From NCBI GenBank assembly GCA_902577945.1, contig CACHBB010000001.1, positions 1-64,000 of the forward strand: DNA of 64,000 bases, written 5' to 3'. Below are positions 51,314-60,752 of this stretch, piece after piece; within the stretch, counting starts at the first letter, position 1; each line of letters starts with the position of its first letter. Both the position numbers and the translations under genes were made by a program. This stretch comes from an uncultured Alphaproteobacteria bacterium. GTDB lineage: Bacteria; Pseudomonadota; Alphaproteobacteria; HIMB59; GCA-002718135. The notes beneath the pieces were generated by a model, which did no database searches, had not been told where the DNA came from, and saw only the letters and a list, made by a program, of their open reading frames with translations.

Positions 51314-52169
51314 TAAGTTTATCGATTAAATATTTATTTGTGGGAGCATGGGCAACATTATAATTAAATAGTTCGTAGTTTGAAGGCGAATATAACTGTT
51401 CAAGACTTTGGCCTAATGTTTTGCATTTTTTGACTAAATCTTTTCTAACAAAAAAAGCATTTGAACCAGTTATATTTGTTGCAACTAAATTATAACCTTT
51501 TTTATTCATCATTTCATTAATAGAAGCTAGAGAAGAACCCATATAATCGTTAAATTCCCACTTAAAGTTTTTATATTTATTAATTTCCAATTTTAAATTG
51601 TTTCTAAATTTAGAATTATATTCAATACATATTAGCCTAGGATCAATTACTTTTAAGAATTTTACACAATCTATGTCATAAGAATCAATATCGATACTAA
51701 AAAAATCAATTTCTTTATTAATAATATTTTTAATAATTTTCGAACTACCAATAACTTTATTAATATTATCTTTATCAATTTTATAAATTAATAAATCTAA
51801 TAATTCTTGATCATGATTAATTTTTCCTTTTAATTTATTGATATATTTTGATTTTATATCAATCCATATACCCTTCCAGTTTTTTAATAATAAATAATGT
51901 GTATTGTTTTCTATACAATCACCAATGCCTATTTCACAAAATATTTTATTTTTAGTTCCTATGTCTTTAAATATATCTTCAATTATTCCATCTTCTTCAT
52001 TCTGAGAGTAAACCTTGAAACCATTTAAAGCATATTGATTAATTGCTTGTGATCTTAATTTTTTATGAATTTCATTTACATATAACTTTGAAAGAAACTC
52101 ATTATTTGTTTTATTTGTTAAAAAAAGTTTAAATTTTCTAATTAAATTATAATAAATTGTATATAGCAT
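51285..52169 (-). CDS. SAM-methyltransferase-like (FkbM-type) protein of a glycan locus
   Basis: A 294-residue protein of a family often found in polysaccharide clusters. YSQNEEDGIIEDIFKDIG near 54, the glycine loop FCEIGIGDCIENNTHYLLL near 76, WKGIWIDIKSKY, FFSIDIDSYDIDC near 150 and RLICIEYNSKFR match the FkbM/class I methyltransferase fold. FkbM-type proteins O-methylate sugars, but this subgroup is not characterised to my knowledge and the glycine loop is atypical. It lies just downstream of lepA on the same strand (13-base gap) and overlaps the GT4 gene. Confidence 0.65.
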   Translation of the reverse strand: MLYTIYYNLIRKFKLFLTNKTNNEFLSKLYVNEIHKKLRSQAINQYALNGFKVYSQNEEDGIIEDIFKDIGTKNKIFCEIGIGDCIENNTHYLLLKNWKGIWIDIKSKYINKLKGKINHDQELLDLLIYKIDKDNINKVIGSSKIIKNIINKEIDFFSIDIDSYDIDCVKFLKVIDPRLICIEYNSKFRNNLKLEINKYKNFKWEFNDYMGSSLASINEMMNKKGYNLVATNITGSNAFFVRKDLVKKCKTLGQSLEQLYSPSNYELFNYNVAHAPTNKYLIDKLNATKNINSN

Positions 52170-52182
52170 TAATAAATTTTAA

Positions 52183-53982
52183 TTATTCTTTCATCTTAAG
52201 CGCATTTAAAAATGTATTTTGTGGAATATCCACTTTTCCAAATTGTCTCATTCTTTTTTTACCTTTTTTCTGCTTATCAAGAAGTTTATTTTTTCTTGTT
52301 ACATCTCCACCATATAACTTTTGAGTAACATCTTTTCTGAATGAGGCAACTGTTTCTCTAGCTATTATTTTGCCTCCAATTGCTGCTTGAATTGCAACTT
52401 TAAATTGTTGCCTTGGTATTAAATCTTTTAATCTCTCGCATAATGCCCTTCCTCTTTGCTCAGATCTATCTTTATGCACTATTAATGAAAGAGCATCCAC
52501 TGGATCTCCGTTTATTAATATACCAACTTTAACTAAATTATTAATTTCATACCCAGTAATTTCGTAATCAAAACTTGCATATCCTTTTGTCATAGATTTT
52601 AACCTATCATAAAAATCAAATACTACTTCATTCAATGGCAGTTTATATTCTACTAAAGGTCTATTACCTGCATAACTCATATTTAGTTGAATTCCTCTTT
52701 TTGATGTACATAATTCAAGAACAGATCCAAGATATTCTTCAGGTACAATTATTGTAGCTTTTATCCAAGGTTCAGAAATATTTTCTACTTTTACTGGATC
52801 AGGCATATCTGTAGGATTATGTAAATTTATTACAGACTCATCTTTCATTTTAATTTTATAAACAACTGAAGGCGCGGTAGTAACAAGTTCTAAATTAAAC
52901 TCTCTTTCAAATCGATCTCGTATTATTTCTAAGTGTAATAACCCCAAAAAACCACATCTAAACCCATATCCAAGTGCTGGACTAACTTCTGGCTCATATG
53001 AAAAACTAGAATCATTTAAAGCAAGTTTAGCCATACTATCTCGCATATGCTCAAAATCATCAGAATCTACTGGAAACATTCCACAAAAAACAACAGGTTG
53101 AGAAGGTTTAAAACCAGGCAAAACTTCATCTGTTGGATATCTATCATCAGTTATTGTATCACCAACTTTACAGTCAGATACACTTTTAATACCTGAATTA
53201 ATAAAACCAATTTCACCAGGTCCTAGTGTTTCCACCTCAGTGGCTTTGGGTGAAAATACACCTACTCTATCAATAGTATAAGTAGCTCCAGTAGCCATAA
53301 ATCTAATTTTTTGATTTTTTTTTAAATTACCATTTACAACCCTTACCAATACGACAACACCTAAATAACTATCATACCAACTATCAACAAGCATGCACTT
53401 GAGAGGACTGTTTAAATCTCCAGAAGGAGAAGGAAGAGAAACAATAATTTTGTTCAATAAATCCTCAATTCCTAATCCTGTTTTTGCTGAGACTAGAGAT
53501 GCATTCTCCGTATCTATACCTAAAACATCTTCAATCTGAGATTTGATTTTTTCAGGCTCTGAAGATGGTAAATCTATTTTATTAAGAACTGGCAAAATTT
53601 CATGATCATTATTTATTGCTTGGTATGCATTTGCAAGTGTTTGTGCTTCAACACCCTGAGTAGAATCTACAATTAGCAATGAACCTTCACAAGCTGCTAG
53701 AGATCTTGATACCTCATAGGAAAAATCAACATGACCTGGTGTATCCATAATATTTAAAATATATTCTTTTCCATCTTGTGATTTGTAAGTAAGTCTAACA
53801 GTTTGAGCCTTAATTGTTATCCCTCGTTCTCTCTCTAACTCCATTGAATCGAGAACTTGTTCTTTCATTTCTCTGTCAGTTAAACCTCCACAGAATTGTA
53901 TAAGTCTATCAGCTAATGTAGATTTACCATGATCAATATGTGCTACAATAGAAAAATTTCTTATAGAACTAAGTTCCGTCAT
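52183..53982 (-). CDS. lepA: Elongation factor 4 (LepA)
   Basis: Ribosome-bound translational GTPase. The P-loop is AHIDHGKST near residue 14, the G2 region [13 protein letters not shown]3 DTPGHVDFS, and G4 NKID. The EF4-specific C-terminal domain appears as [20 protein letters not shown] and [18 protein letters not shown]. At 599 residues it is full length. Its ATG shares base 53982 with the stop of pheT, an unusual partner; lepB is not adjacent. Confidence 0.97.
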   Translation of the reverse strand: MTELSSIRNFSIVAHIDHGKSTLADRLIQFCGGLTDREMKEQVLDSMELERERGITIKAQTVRLTYKSQDGKEYILNIMDTPGHVDFSYEVSRSLAACEGSLLIVDSTQGVEAQTLANAYQAINNDHEILPVLNKIDLPSSEPEKIKSQIEDVLGIDTENASLVSAKTGLGIEDLLNKIIVSLPSPSGDLNSPLKCMLVDSWYDSYLGVVVLVRVVNGNLKKNQKIRFMATGATYTIDRVGVFSPKATEVETLGPGEIGFINSGIKSVSDCKVGDTITDDRYPTDEVLPGFKPSQPVVFCGMFPVDSDDFEHMRDSMAKLALNDSSFSYEPEVSPALGYGFRCGFLGLLHLEIIRDRFEREFNLELVTTAPSVVYKIKMKDESVINLHNPTDMPDPVKVENISEPWIKATIIVPEEYLGSVLELCTSKRGIQLNMSYAGNRPLVEYKLPLNEVVFDFYDRLKSMTKGYASFDYEITGYEINNLVKVGILINGDPVDALSLIVHKDRSEQRGRALCERLKDLIPRQQFKVAIQAAIGGKIIARETVASFRKDVTQKLYGGDVTRKNKLLDKQKKGKKRMRQFGKVDIPQNTFLNALKMKE

Positions 53983-56372
53983 TAATTTCTAATAATAGCT
54001 TCAAATGACTTTGAGACCTGGTCAATAATTTGTTTTGATAAATTTTCTATATCTTCATCTTTAAAAGTTTTATCAGTAGGTTGTAATAAAACTCTAATTG
54101 CAATACTTTTTTTATTATCAGGTAATTTATCTCCCTCATAGACATCAAATATTGTTACTTTATTAATTATAATCTTATCAATTTTTTTAACTTTGTTAAT
54201 AATTTCGTTTGCTTCAATTTCTTTTGGTAGCATAAATGCAAAATCTCTTTCAACCATTTGATATGGATTATTCGAAAACGATCCTCGAGATGAGGATTTA
54301 TTTTCTTGAAATTGGTAAATATTATCTAAATATATTTCAAATCCATAAACTTTAATACTTATATCCATTGTTTTTAGTAGAATCGGATGAAGTTCTCCAA
54401 ATTTTGCAACAACGTTTTTACCTAATCTTAATGTAGATGATTTACCAGGATGATAAATATTTCCTTCATTTTTATCATATAATAAATTATCAGTTGGAAC
54501 ATTTAAACGATTTAAGACACTAAATAGATCGGCTTTTGCACTAAAGACATCACTAAATTTTTTATTAGATAACCAATTCTCTTCGTCGATTGAACCATAT
54601 GTAATAGCTGAAGCAACATTTTCTTGATAGTCATTTAGAGATTTAGAAAAGTTTGGACCAACTTCAAAGATCTTAGCTCTTGTAAACATACGAGATTTAT
54701 TTTGATTAATTGCTTCTAAAAGATTAGGGATTGTTGAGGGTCTCATGGTATTTAAATCACTGCTAATAGGGTTTTGTAAATTAATGACATTATCAAATAA
54801 TACTTTTGCTTTATTTCCATCCATAAAAGACCATGTAACTACTTCTGAATAACCTTCTGCAGCAATAATTTTTTTAACTTTGTGATATGTTTTAATCGAA
54901 GACTTTAAAATTTGTTTTTTATCTTCTTCATTAATTATTTTTTTAAGTGGAATTTTATCAAAGCCATAAATTCTTATTATTTCCTCTACTATATCAGCTT
55001 CTCCAACAATATCTGGTCTAAATGTTGGTATTTCAATTTCTAGAATTGATTTGTTTTCTTTCACTTTAAATCCAAGAGAGCTTAAAATTTTAAATTGATC
55101 TTTAACATCAATATTAACACCTCCAAATGATTTGGTTTTATTAGTATCATATTTTATTTTATTAATTTTCGTTTTGGTTATTTCTGTAGCAACAAATTCA
55201 CTTGCTTCACCACCACATAATTCAAGTATCATTTGGCTTGCAGCTTCAACACCCCAATAAATTGATTCAGTGTCTATTCCTCTCTCAAAACGATATCTTG
55301 CGTCACTTTGTAAATTTATTTTTCTACCTGTCTTAGTAACTGATATAGGGTCAAATAAGGCCACCTCTAAAAAGACATTGTTTGTTTCCATACTACAACC
55401 ACTATTAAAGCCTCCCATAACGCCGCCTATGCCATGAAGTTTTCTGTTATCATCAGATATAACAATCATATCTTCAGTACATTTATAATTTATTTCATTA
55501 AGTGCTAAACATTCTTCATCTTTTTCTGCTAATCTCATGGTTAGATTTCCAGAGACTTTATCAGCATCATAAACATGCAATGGGCGACCTAAATCAAATG
55601 TTATATAATTTGTAATATCAACCAAAGCTGATATCGGACGAAGCCCAATAGCTGTCAATCTATCTTGAAGCCATTTAGGACTTTCAACGTTTTTAACATT
55701 TTTAAAATATCTACCAGAGACTCCTGGACATAGATTTTGATTTTTGAAATCTTTTTTCCATTTAATTGGACTTTTAAATTTCTCGTTTATTTTTTTAATT
55801 TTTAAATCCTTAAGTTTTCCCAGTCCTGCAGCAGCTAAATCTCTTGCTATTCCTCTCACAGATAAACAGTCAGATCTATTGGGTGTTAAATTTATTTCTA
55901 TAACAGGTTCACTAATCTTAAATATTTTATTAAATGATTCTCCTACTTTGTGTTTCGTATCTACTTCAATAATACCATCGTGCTCATCAGAAATACCCAT
56001 CTCTCTTTCAGAAACTAGCATTCCACAAGACTCAACACCTCTAATTTTTGTTTTTTTTAGATGCAGTTCTGTACCTGGGATATAACTATTTTCAGGAGCA
56101 AAAATTCCTAGCATACCCTGTCGTGCGTTTGGAGCACCACATACAACTTGGAATTCTCCACTTTTTGTTTTTACCTGACATACTTTTAATTTATCTGCGT
56201 CTGGATGTTTTTCTGCTTTAATAACTTTTGCAACACTAAAATCTTTAAATTCCTCAGATTTATCTTCAACATTTTCTATCTCTAATCCAATATTTGTTAA
56301 AGTGTCAGTTATAGTAGTTAAATCTGCAGAAGTATCTAAATGATCTTTTAGCCAGTCTAAAGTGAATTTCAT
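53982..56372 (-). CDS. pheT: Phenylalanyl-tRNA synthetase beta subunit
   Basis: A 796-residue subunit. The N-terminal tRNA-binding OB domain (about 40-150) includes [16 protein letters not shown] and [11 protein letters not shown]. The B3/B4 editing domain contains [20 protein letters not shown]. The B5 domain and catalytic-like core follow, and the C-terminal anticodon-binding FDX-ACB domain begins near 705 with [11 protein letters not shown]. It starts immediately after pheS and forms the alpha2-beta2 enzyme. Confidence 0.97.
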   Translation of the reverse strand: MKFTLDWLKDHLDTSADLTTITDTLTNIGLEIENVEDKSEEFKDFSVAKVIKAEKHPDADKLKVCQVKTKSGEFQVVCGAPNARQGMLGIFAPENSYIPGTELHLKKTKIRGVESCGMLVSEREMGISDEHDGIIEVDTKHKVGESFNKIFKISEPVIEINLTPNRSDCLSVRGIARDLAAAGLGKLKDLKIKKINEKFKSPIKWKKDFKNQNLCPGVSGRYFKNVKNVESPKWLQDRLTAIGLRPISALVDITNYITFDLGRPLHVYDADKVSGNLTMRLAEKDEECLALNEINYKCTEDMIVISDDNRKLHGIGGVMGGFNSGCSMETNNVFLEVALFDPISVTKTGRKINLQSDARYRFERGIDTESIYWGVEAASQMILELCGGEASEFVATEITKTKINKIKYDTNKTKSFGGVNIDVKDQFKILSSLGFKVKENKSILEIEIPTFRPDIVGEADIVEEIIRIYGFDKIPLKKIINEEDKKQILKSSIKTYHKVKKIIAAEGYSEVVTWSFMDGNKAKVLFDNVINLQNPISSDLNTMRPSTIPNLLEAINQNKSRMFTRAKIFEVGPNFSKSLNDYQENVASAITYGSIDEENWLSNKKFSDVFSAKADLFSVLNRLNVPTDNLLYDKNEGNIYHPGKSSTLRLGKNVVAKFGELHPILLKTMDISIKVYGFEIYLDNIYQFQENKSSSRGSFSNNPYQMVERDFAFMLPKEIEANEIINKVKKIDKIIINKVTIFDVYEGDKLPDNKKSIAIRVLLQPTDKTFKDEDIENLSKQIIDQVSKSFEAIIRN

Positions 56373-57431
56373 TTAAAGACCGGACCTTGTTTGATTATCT
56401 AATATACTAAAACCATAGTGATCTAACCATCTATAATTTAGATCAAAAAAACTTCTTAAATCTGAAATACCATATTTTAACATTGATAAACGTTCTATAC
56501 CCATTCCAAATGCAAAGCCTTGGTAAACTCTCGAGTCAATCTTGCAATTATCTAACACTACTGGATTAACCATTCCACACCCTAAGATTTCTAACCAGTT
56601 GTTTCCCTCACCTATTTTTATTTTATTGTTAACTTTAGTGTAAGCTACGTCCATTTCTGCACTTGGCTCAGTAAATGGAAAATAACTAGGACGAAAACGA
56701 TATTGTAAATTTTTAACTTCAAAAAATTCTTCAAGAAATGTGACTAATGTAGATTTCAAATCTACCATATTAGCATTTTGATTAACGACTAAACCTTCAA
56801 CTTGATGAAACATTGGAGCATGTGTTGCATCAGAGTCACTTCTATAAGTCCTGCCAGGAACAATTATTTTTATTGGTGGTTTTTTTGTTAACATCGTTCT
56901 TACTTGAACTGGACTAGTATGTGTTCGAAGTACATTGTTTTCCTGATTACCCTCAAGATAAAATGTATCCTGCATTTCTCTAGCAGGATGATGCTCTGGA
57001 ATATTTAATGCAGTAAAATTATTAAAGTCTGTTTCTATGTCTGGTCCTGTTTCAACTGAGTAATTTAGACTTCCAAATATTTCTATGATATTAAAAATTG
57101 TTTGACTAATTGGATGTATTTTACCAACTGTTTTAATATTAGGAGGCAAAGTAACATCAATGATTTCTTTATTAATTTTTTTTTCAATTTCAGATTTTTC
57201 TAGAATTGATTTTTGTTCTCTTAAATTTTCTTCAACAAATTTCTTGATTAGATTAATCTCCTGTCCTTTAGATTTTTTTTCTTCAATTGATAGTTTTGCT
57301 AAACCTTTAAGTGCTTCAGGGATGATCCCTTTTTTTCCTAAATAATATAGTCTTAATTTTTCTAAATCTTCAAAAGAATTTGAATTCCTTATTTTCTTTG
57401 AAATATCATTTTTATTTTCTACAAAAGCCAT
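56373..57431 (-). CDS. pheS: Phenylalanyl-tRNA synthetase alpha subunit
   Basis: A 352-residue catalytic subunit. An N-terminal coiled coil (about 1-95) is followed by the class II core: motif HPISQTIFNIIEIF, motif 2 GRTYRSDSDATHAPMFHQVEGL, and motif 3 GFAFGMGIERLSMLKYGI. The RPSYFPFTEPSAEMDV segment binds phenylalanine. It lies 29 bases downstream of rplT, extending infC-rpmI-rplT-pheST in the classic order. Confidence 0.97.
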   Translation of the reverse strand: MAFVENKNDISKKIRNSNSFEDLEKLRLYYLGKKGIIPEALKGLAKLSIEEKKSKGQEINLIKKFVEENLREQKSILEKSEIEKKINKEIIDVTLPPNIKTVGKIHPISQTIFNIIEIFGSLNYSVETGPDIETDFNNFTALNIPEHHPAREMQDTFYLEGNQENNVLRTHTSPVQVRTMLTKKPPIKIIVPGRTYRSDSDATHAPMFHQVEGLVVNQNANMVDLKSTLVTFLEEFFEVKNLQYRFRPSYFPFTEPSAEMDVAYTKVNNKIKIGEGNNWLEILGCGMVNPVVLDNCKIDSRVYQGFAFGMGIERLSMLKYGISDLRSFFDLNYRWLDHYGFSILDNQTRSGL

Positions 57432-57460
57432 TTCTTTCTATTATATTTTATAAATAAAAA

Positions 57461-57814
57461 TTATCTAGCAGATTGAGCTTTATCAACTAATGCTTTAAAA
57501 GCATCAGGTTGATTAACAGCTAGATCAGCTAAGATTTTTCTATCAATTTCAATAGAAGATTTTTTTAAACCTGAAATAAATTGAGAATAAGTGAGTCCAT
57601 GCAATCTAACTCCAGCATTAATTCTCTGTATCCAAAGACCTCTAAAATCACTTTTTCTTTTTTTACGATCTCTGTATGCATATTGCATACCTCTCTCAAC
57701 AGCTTGAACTGCAACTCTGAATACATTTTTTCTTCTACCGTAATAACCTTTTGCTCTTTTGATAACTTTTTTGTGTCTTGCTCTTGCTGTAACACCTCTT
57801 GATACTCTTGCCAT
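57461..57814 (-). CDS. rplT: 50S ribosomal protein L20
   Basis: A 117-residue basic protein starting [16 protein letters not shown], with [30 protein letters not shown] and the C-terminal SAR end. L20 binds 23S rRNA early in 50S assembly and, in E. coli and Bacillus, represses its own operon by binding an mRNA structure. It follows rpmI by 12 bases. Confidence 0.98.
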   Translation of the reverse strand: MARVSRGVTARARHKKVIKRAKGYYGRRKNVFRVAVQAVERGMQYAYRDRKKRKSDFRGLWIQRINAGVRLHGLTYSQFISGLKKSSIEIDRKILADLAVNQPDAFKALVDKAQSAR

Positions 57815-57826
57815 AATTAATCTCCG

Positions 57827-58027
57827 CTACTTATTGTATGGTAACATATGATCAATCAAAGCAGAATCACCTGGTGACATAATTGCTGATCTTTTAGTGT
57901 TACGAATAAATTTGTTGGAACGTTTACTCATTCCATGTCTTTTTCCAGCAGGTTTAAATTTAATTTTTCCTGTTCCTGTTCTTGAAAATCTTTTTTTAAG
58001 ACTACTCTTAGTTTTAAGCTTGGGCAT
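57827..58027 (-). CDS. rpmI: 50S ribosomal protein L35
   Basis: A 66-residue basic protein with the L35 landmarks [35 protein letters not shown] and the closing DHMLPYNK. A good ribosome-binding site (AAGGAG on the minus strand, about 58039-58034) precedes the ATG, notable in a window where such sites are rare. It sits 100 bases downstream of infC, the only sizeable gap in this operon. Confidence 0.98.
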   Translation of the reverse strand: MPKLKTKSSLKKRFSRTGTGKIKFKPAGKRHGMSKRSNKFIRNTKRSAIMSPGDSALIDHMLPYNK

Positions 58028-58057
58028 TGAAATCTCCTTTATTAAAGTTTACCGTTA

Positions 58058-58073
58058 GGCTGCCCCGCAGGCC
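58058..58073 (-). promoter_or_regulatory. GC-rich hairpin in the infC-rpmI gap, candidate L20 control element
   Basis: On the minus strand GGCCUGCGGGGCAGCC folds as GGC/GCC and UGC/GCA with one bulged C and a short G-rich loop. It is strikingly GC-rich for this sequence and lies about 20 bases upstream of the rpmI ribosome site. No U-tract follows, so it is not an intrinsic terminator. In E. coli the L20 operator lies in the same place; this may be the alphaproteobacterial counterpart. Confidence 0.4.
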
Positions 58074-58127
58074 ATAACAAGTTTTTTAGGCTTATACTTA
58101 TAAATAGATTTTTTGCAATATTTAGAA

Positions 58128-58667
58128 TTATTTAGCAACTTGAGGCACTAAAATCATCATTATTTGTTTACCCTCAAACTTAGGAGCTACCTCAACCTTT
58201 GCGTATTCTTCAACCTCTGAGGTAAGTTTTTTTAAGAGATCAAAGCCTAAATTTTGATGCTCCATCTCCCTGCCCTTAAAACGCATTGATACTTTAACCT
58301 TATTACCTCCCCCAATAAACTTTGAAAGAGCTTTTACTTTTACATTATAATCGTGTGTATCTATTCCAGGTCTCATTTTAATTTCTTTTACTTCAATTGT
58401 CTTTTGCTTTTTTTTAGCCTCTTTTTTACTTTTTTGTTCTCTATATTTTAATTTTCCATAATCAATAATCTTACAAACTGGAGGGTTTGCCTCTGGAGAC
58501 ACTTCAACTAGATCAAATCCCTCATCTTCAGCTTGAATAAGGGCTTCACGGATACTCAATATTCCCAATTGTTTCCCATTACTAGAAATTAGTCTAACCT
58601 CACTTGCAGTGATTTTCTCATTGATTCTTGGACCAAAATCTTTCTTTGTTTTGAAATTGACGGCCAA
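58128..58667 (-). CDS. infC: Translation initiation factor IF-3, non-ATG start
   Basis: A 179-residue IF3. The N-terminal domain has GPRINEKITASEVRLI and GKQLGILSIREAL; a Lys-rich linker (about 77-93) follows; the C-terminal domain has EIKMRPGIDTHDYNVK, VKVSMRFKGREMEHQNLG and MMILVPQ. No ATG occurs between the upstream in-frame stop and the conserved N-terminus; the possible starts are TTG (58667), ATT (58670) or ATA. E. coli infC uses AUU and is autoregulated because IF3 rejects non-AUG starts. It heads infC-rpmI-rplT-pheST. Confidence 0.95.
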   Translation of the reverse strand: MAVNFKTKKDFGPRINEKITASEVRLISSNGKQLGILSIREALIQAEDEGFDLVEVSPEANPPVCKIIDYGKLKYREQKSKKEAKKKQKTIEVKEIKMRPGIDTHDYNVKVKALSKFIGGGNKVKVSMRFKGREMEHQNLGFDLLKKLTSEVEEYAKVEVAPKFEGKQIMMILVPQVAK

Positions 58668-58745
58668 AATTATATAGAGATTATGTTATAGCTATTAATT
58701 AATAGCATATTAGGAAATTAAGTGTTTTGTCATATTTTGTTAGGA

Positions 58746-58751
58746 TATAAT
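58746..58751 (+). promoter_or_regulatory. Candidate -10 element upstream of a GT9 gene
   Basis: TATAAT at 58746-58751 in the 156-base divergent gap between infC and the GT9 gene at 58824. A TTGTCA lies only 13 bases upstream, too close for a standard pair, so the -35 is uncertain. Confidence 0.3.
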
Positions 58752-58823
58752 CTCAAATGAAATTAAATTCAAGACCTGATTTTATAAAAAAATTAAATTG
58801 TCTTTGAATTATTAAATAGGATT

Positions 58824-59831
58824 ATGAAAATCTGTATAGTTAGAACTGATAAAATGGGTGATATGATACTTACTCTTCCAATAATACAAGGATTGAAGGA
58901 GGTTAATGAAGCTTATCAAATTGATGTTGTGTGTTCTAGTATAAATCAAAAAGTTTGTAATAAATTTAAAAATATAAATAATATTTTTTTACTTCAAAAT
59001 AATTTTTTTGGAATTTTCAAAACAATTACAACTTTAAGAAAAAATAAATATGATTATATTTTTACATTTAGCCCGGGAATTGTAAGTATATTAATATCTA
59101 TTTTTTCTAATAGTAGAATAAAATCTCTATTGATTTTAAAATCCAGATATAAAAATAACTATAAAAATAAGTTAATTGAAAGAATTTTTGGTAAAATTTT
59201 TTTTAATCAATGCTTAATAATTGATCGACGGTTAAGATATTCACAAAATAACTCAATACATCAAACCAAAATTATGATGGAATTAGTTACTAAAAATGGA
59301 TTAGACTTAAATGATGAGGCTGAAATAAAAAATATATTTGATTTGGATAAAATAAATTTTAGTTCTGAGAAACTATGCTTGATTCACTTATCCTCAAAAT
59401 GGATAAATAAATATTTTTCAGAACATCAATTTATGAATCTATTAGAAAATTTAAAAAAATTAAATATTAATATTCTGATGACAACTGATAGTACATCTCA
59501 AGACGTATTTTTTGAGATCTTTGAAAAATACGCGATAGTAACCAATGGCAACTTAAAAAATCTTAATGGTATAAATAAAATTTTAATCTTAGATCAGTTG
59601 GATTTTAATAATTGGATATCAATAATTAATTCATCATCATATGTAATCACACCTGAATGTGGATGCACACATGTTGCGTCACTTTCTGAGGCTAAACTTT
59701 GCGTAATTTATGATTCTGATAATGCTCCAAACATGATTGCAAATGAATATGCGCCTTGGAAAAAAAATTATACTAAAATATTTTCAAATAACCAAAATTT
59801 AGAAAAAGAATTAATATCATTTATTAATTAA
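58824..59831 (+). CDS. GT9-family glycosyltransferase (heptosyltransferase-like)
   Basis: A 335-residue GT-B protein. The N-terminus IVRTDKMGDMILTLPIIQGL is the GT9 hallmark (R-x-D-x-x-G-D in the nucleotide/acceptor loop). The C-terminal half has LIHLSSKWINKYFSEHQF and the donor-site VITPECGCTHVASL, where classical members read DTG-x-HxA; here ECGCTHVA carries cysteines instead. It probably adds a heptose-like or other sugar to the LPS core. It converges on a second GT9 gene with a 15-base overlap. Confidence 0.8.
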   Translation: MKICIVRTDKMGDMILTLPIIQGLKEVNEAYQIDVVCSSINQKVCNKFKNINNIFLLQNNFFGIFKTITTLRKNKYDYIFTFSPGIVSILISIFSNSRIKSLLILKSRYKNNYKNKLIERIFGKIFFNQCLIIDRRLRYSQNNSIHQTKIMMELVTKNGLDLNDEAEIKNIFDLDKINFSSEKLCLIHLSSKWINKYFSEHQFMNLLENLKKLNINILMTTDSTSQDVFFEIFEKYAIVTNGNLKNLNGINKILILDQLDFNNWISIINSSSYVITPECGCTHVASLSEAKLCVIYDSDNAPNMIANEYAPWKKNYTKIFSNNQNLEKELISFIN

Positions 59832-60752
59832 TTTTTTATCATTTAAAAAATCTAAAACATAATTTACTGATATTGCCTCCATAGTATCACTTAAGATGTA
59901 GTGTCCATGCTTATATTCAGACAAATTTGATTTTGAGATAACATTATCTTGAGCTAAAAAAAGAATAGGTGATTTACTTAGAGCTGCTATGTGACCTGGA
60001 CCAGTATCATTGCTGATCACAAATTTACTTTTTTTTGCTACTGAGTAGATAACTTCAGGAGGTGACTTATCTGTTAAATCTATAATTTGTTGGCAAGCAC
60101 TACGTATGGTTGTTACTGTTTCTTTATCTGATTTTTGACCAACAACACAAATACGATAACCTTTTTTTTCTAGTAAACTTGCAAGTTTTGCAAAATTATT
60201 AGGCGACCATTGTTTATCTTTTCCTGATTTAGAAACGCCAGGTACCATTAAGATTATCTTATCTTCAATAATTGATGAAATATTTTTTAAAAGCCAATCT
60301 ATATTTTGGTTAATTTTATTTATACCAATTAATTTTAATTGGTTGTATAACCCATTTTGAGGAGATTCAGTTCCTTGAGGAGGAATTACATATTTAATAT
60401 CACAATTTGATCTAGATCCATTAATTTTTACCTTTGAAATAAGTTTTAATAATGCCCAGTAAAAATTTGTTCTTTTAGAATTCTGTAAATCTATTATTAG
60501 ATCATATTTACTTAGATTAATTTTAAAAATCACCCTTAAAGATTCTATTATTCCTCTTCTATTATCTCGAATAATTGTTTTAAAATAATTAGAGCTTTTT
60601 AAAAAATTTATGTATTTTTCCTCAGTAAGTAAATCAATAGTTGCATTGCTAAAATTTTTTTTAATTGAAGCCATGGCAAATAGAGAAAAGGCAATATCAC
60701 CAAGTGATCCATGCTTTACTACAAGTATATTATTAAATTGATTGTTGTTCAT
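59817..60752 (-). CDS. GT9-family glycosyltransferase (ADP-heptose:LPS heptosyltransferase-like)
   Basis: A 311-residue GT-B enzyme. The N-terminus ILVVKHGSLGDIAFSLFAMASI is canonical GT9. DLIIDLQNSKRTNFYW, LMVPGVSKSGKDKQWSPNNF and the donor motif ISNDTGPGHIAALSKSPILFL are the WaaC/WaaF-type landmarks. An in-frame TTG at 60761 exists, but the ATG at 60752 is the better start. It then overlaps the upstream GT4 gene by 20 bases, so the two form a coupled LPS-core pair. Confidence 0.9.
   Translation of the reverse strand: MNNNQFNNILVVKHGSLGDIAFSLFAMASIKKNFSNATIDLLTEEKYINFLKSSNYFKTIIRDNRRGIIESLRVIFKINLSKYDLIIDLQNSKRTNFYWALLKLISKVKINGSRSNCDIKYVIPPQGTESPQNGLYNQLKLIGINKINQNIDWLLKNISSIIEDKIILMVPGVSKSGKDKQWSPNNFAKLASLLEKKGYRICVVGQKSDKETVTTIRSACQQIIDLTDKSPPEVIYSVAKKSKFVISNDTGPGHIAALSKSPILFLAQDNVISKSNLSEYKHGHYILSDTMEAISVNYVLDFLNDKKLINK

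Noticed and set aside
43077-52169. Possible defence island or prophage in the accessory region
   Set aside because: No nuclease, restriction, toxin-antitoxin, integrase or phage structural gene is recognisable; the content fits surface-glycan synthesis plus one unknown cassette gene.
57565-57802. ORFs in other frames across rplT, on both strands
   Set aside because: Their sequences are by-products of the L20 codons; L20 is complete and certain.
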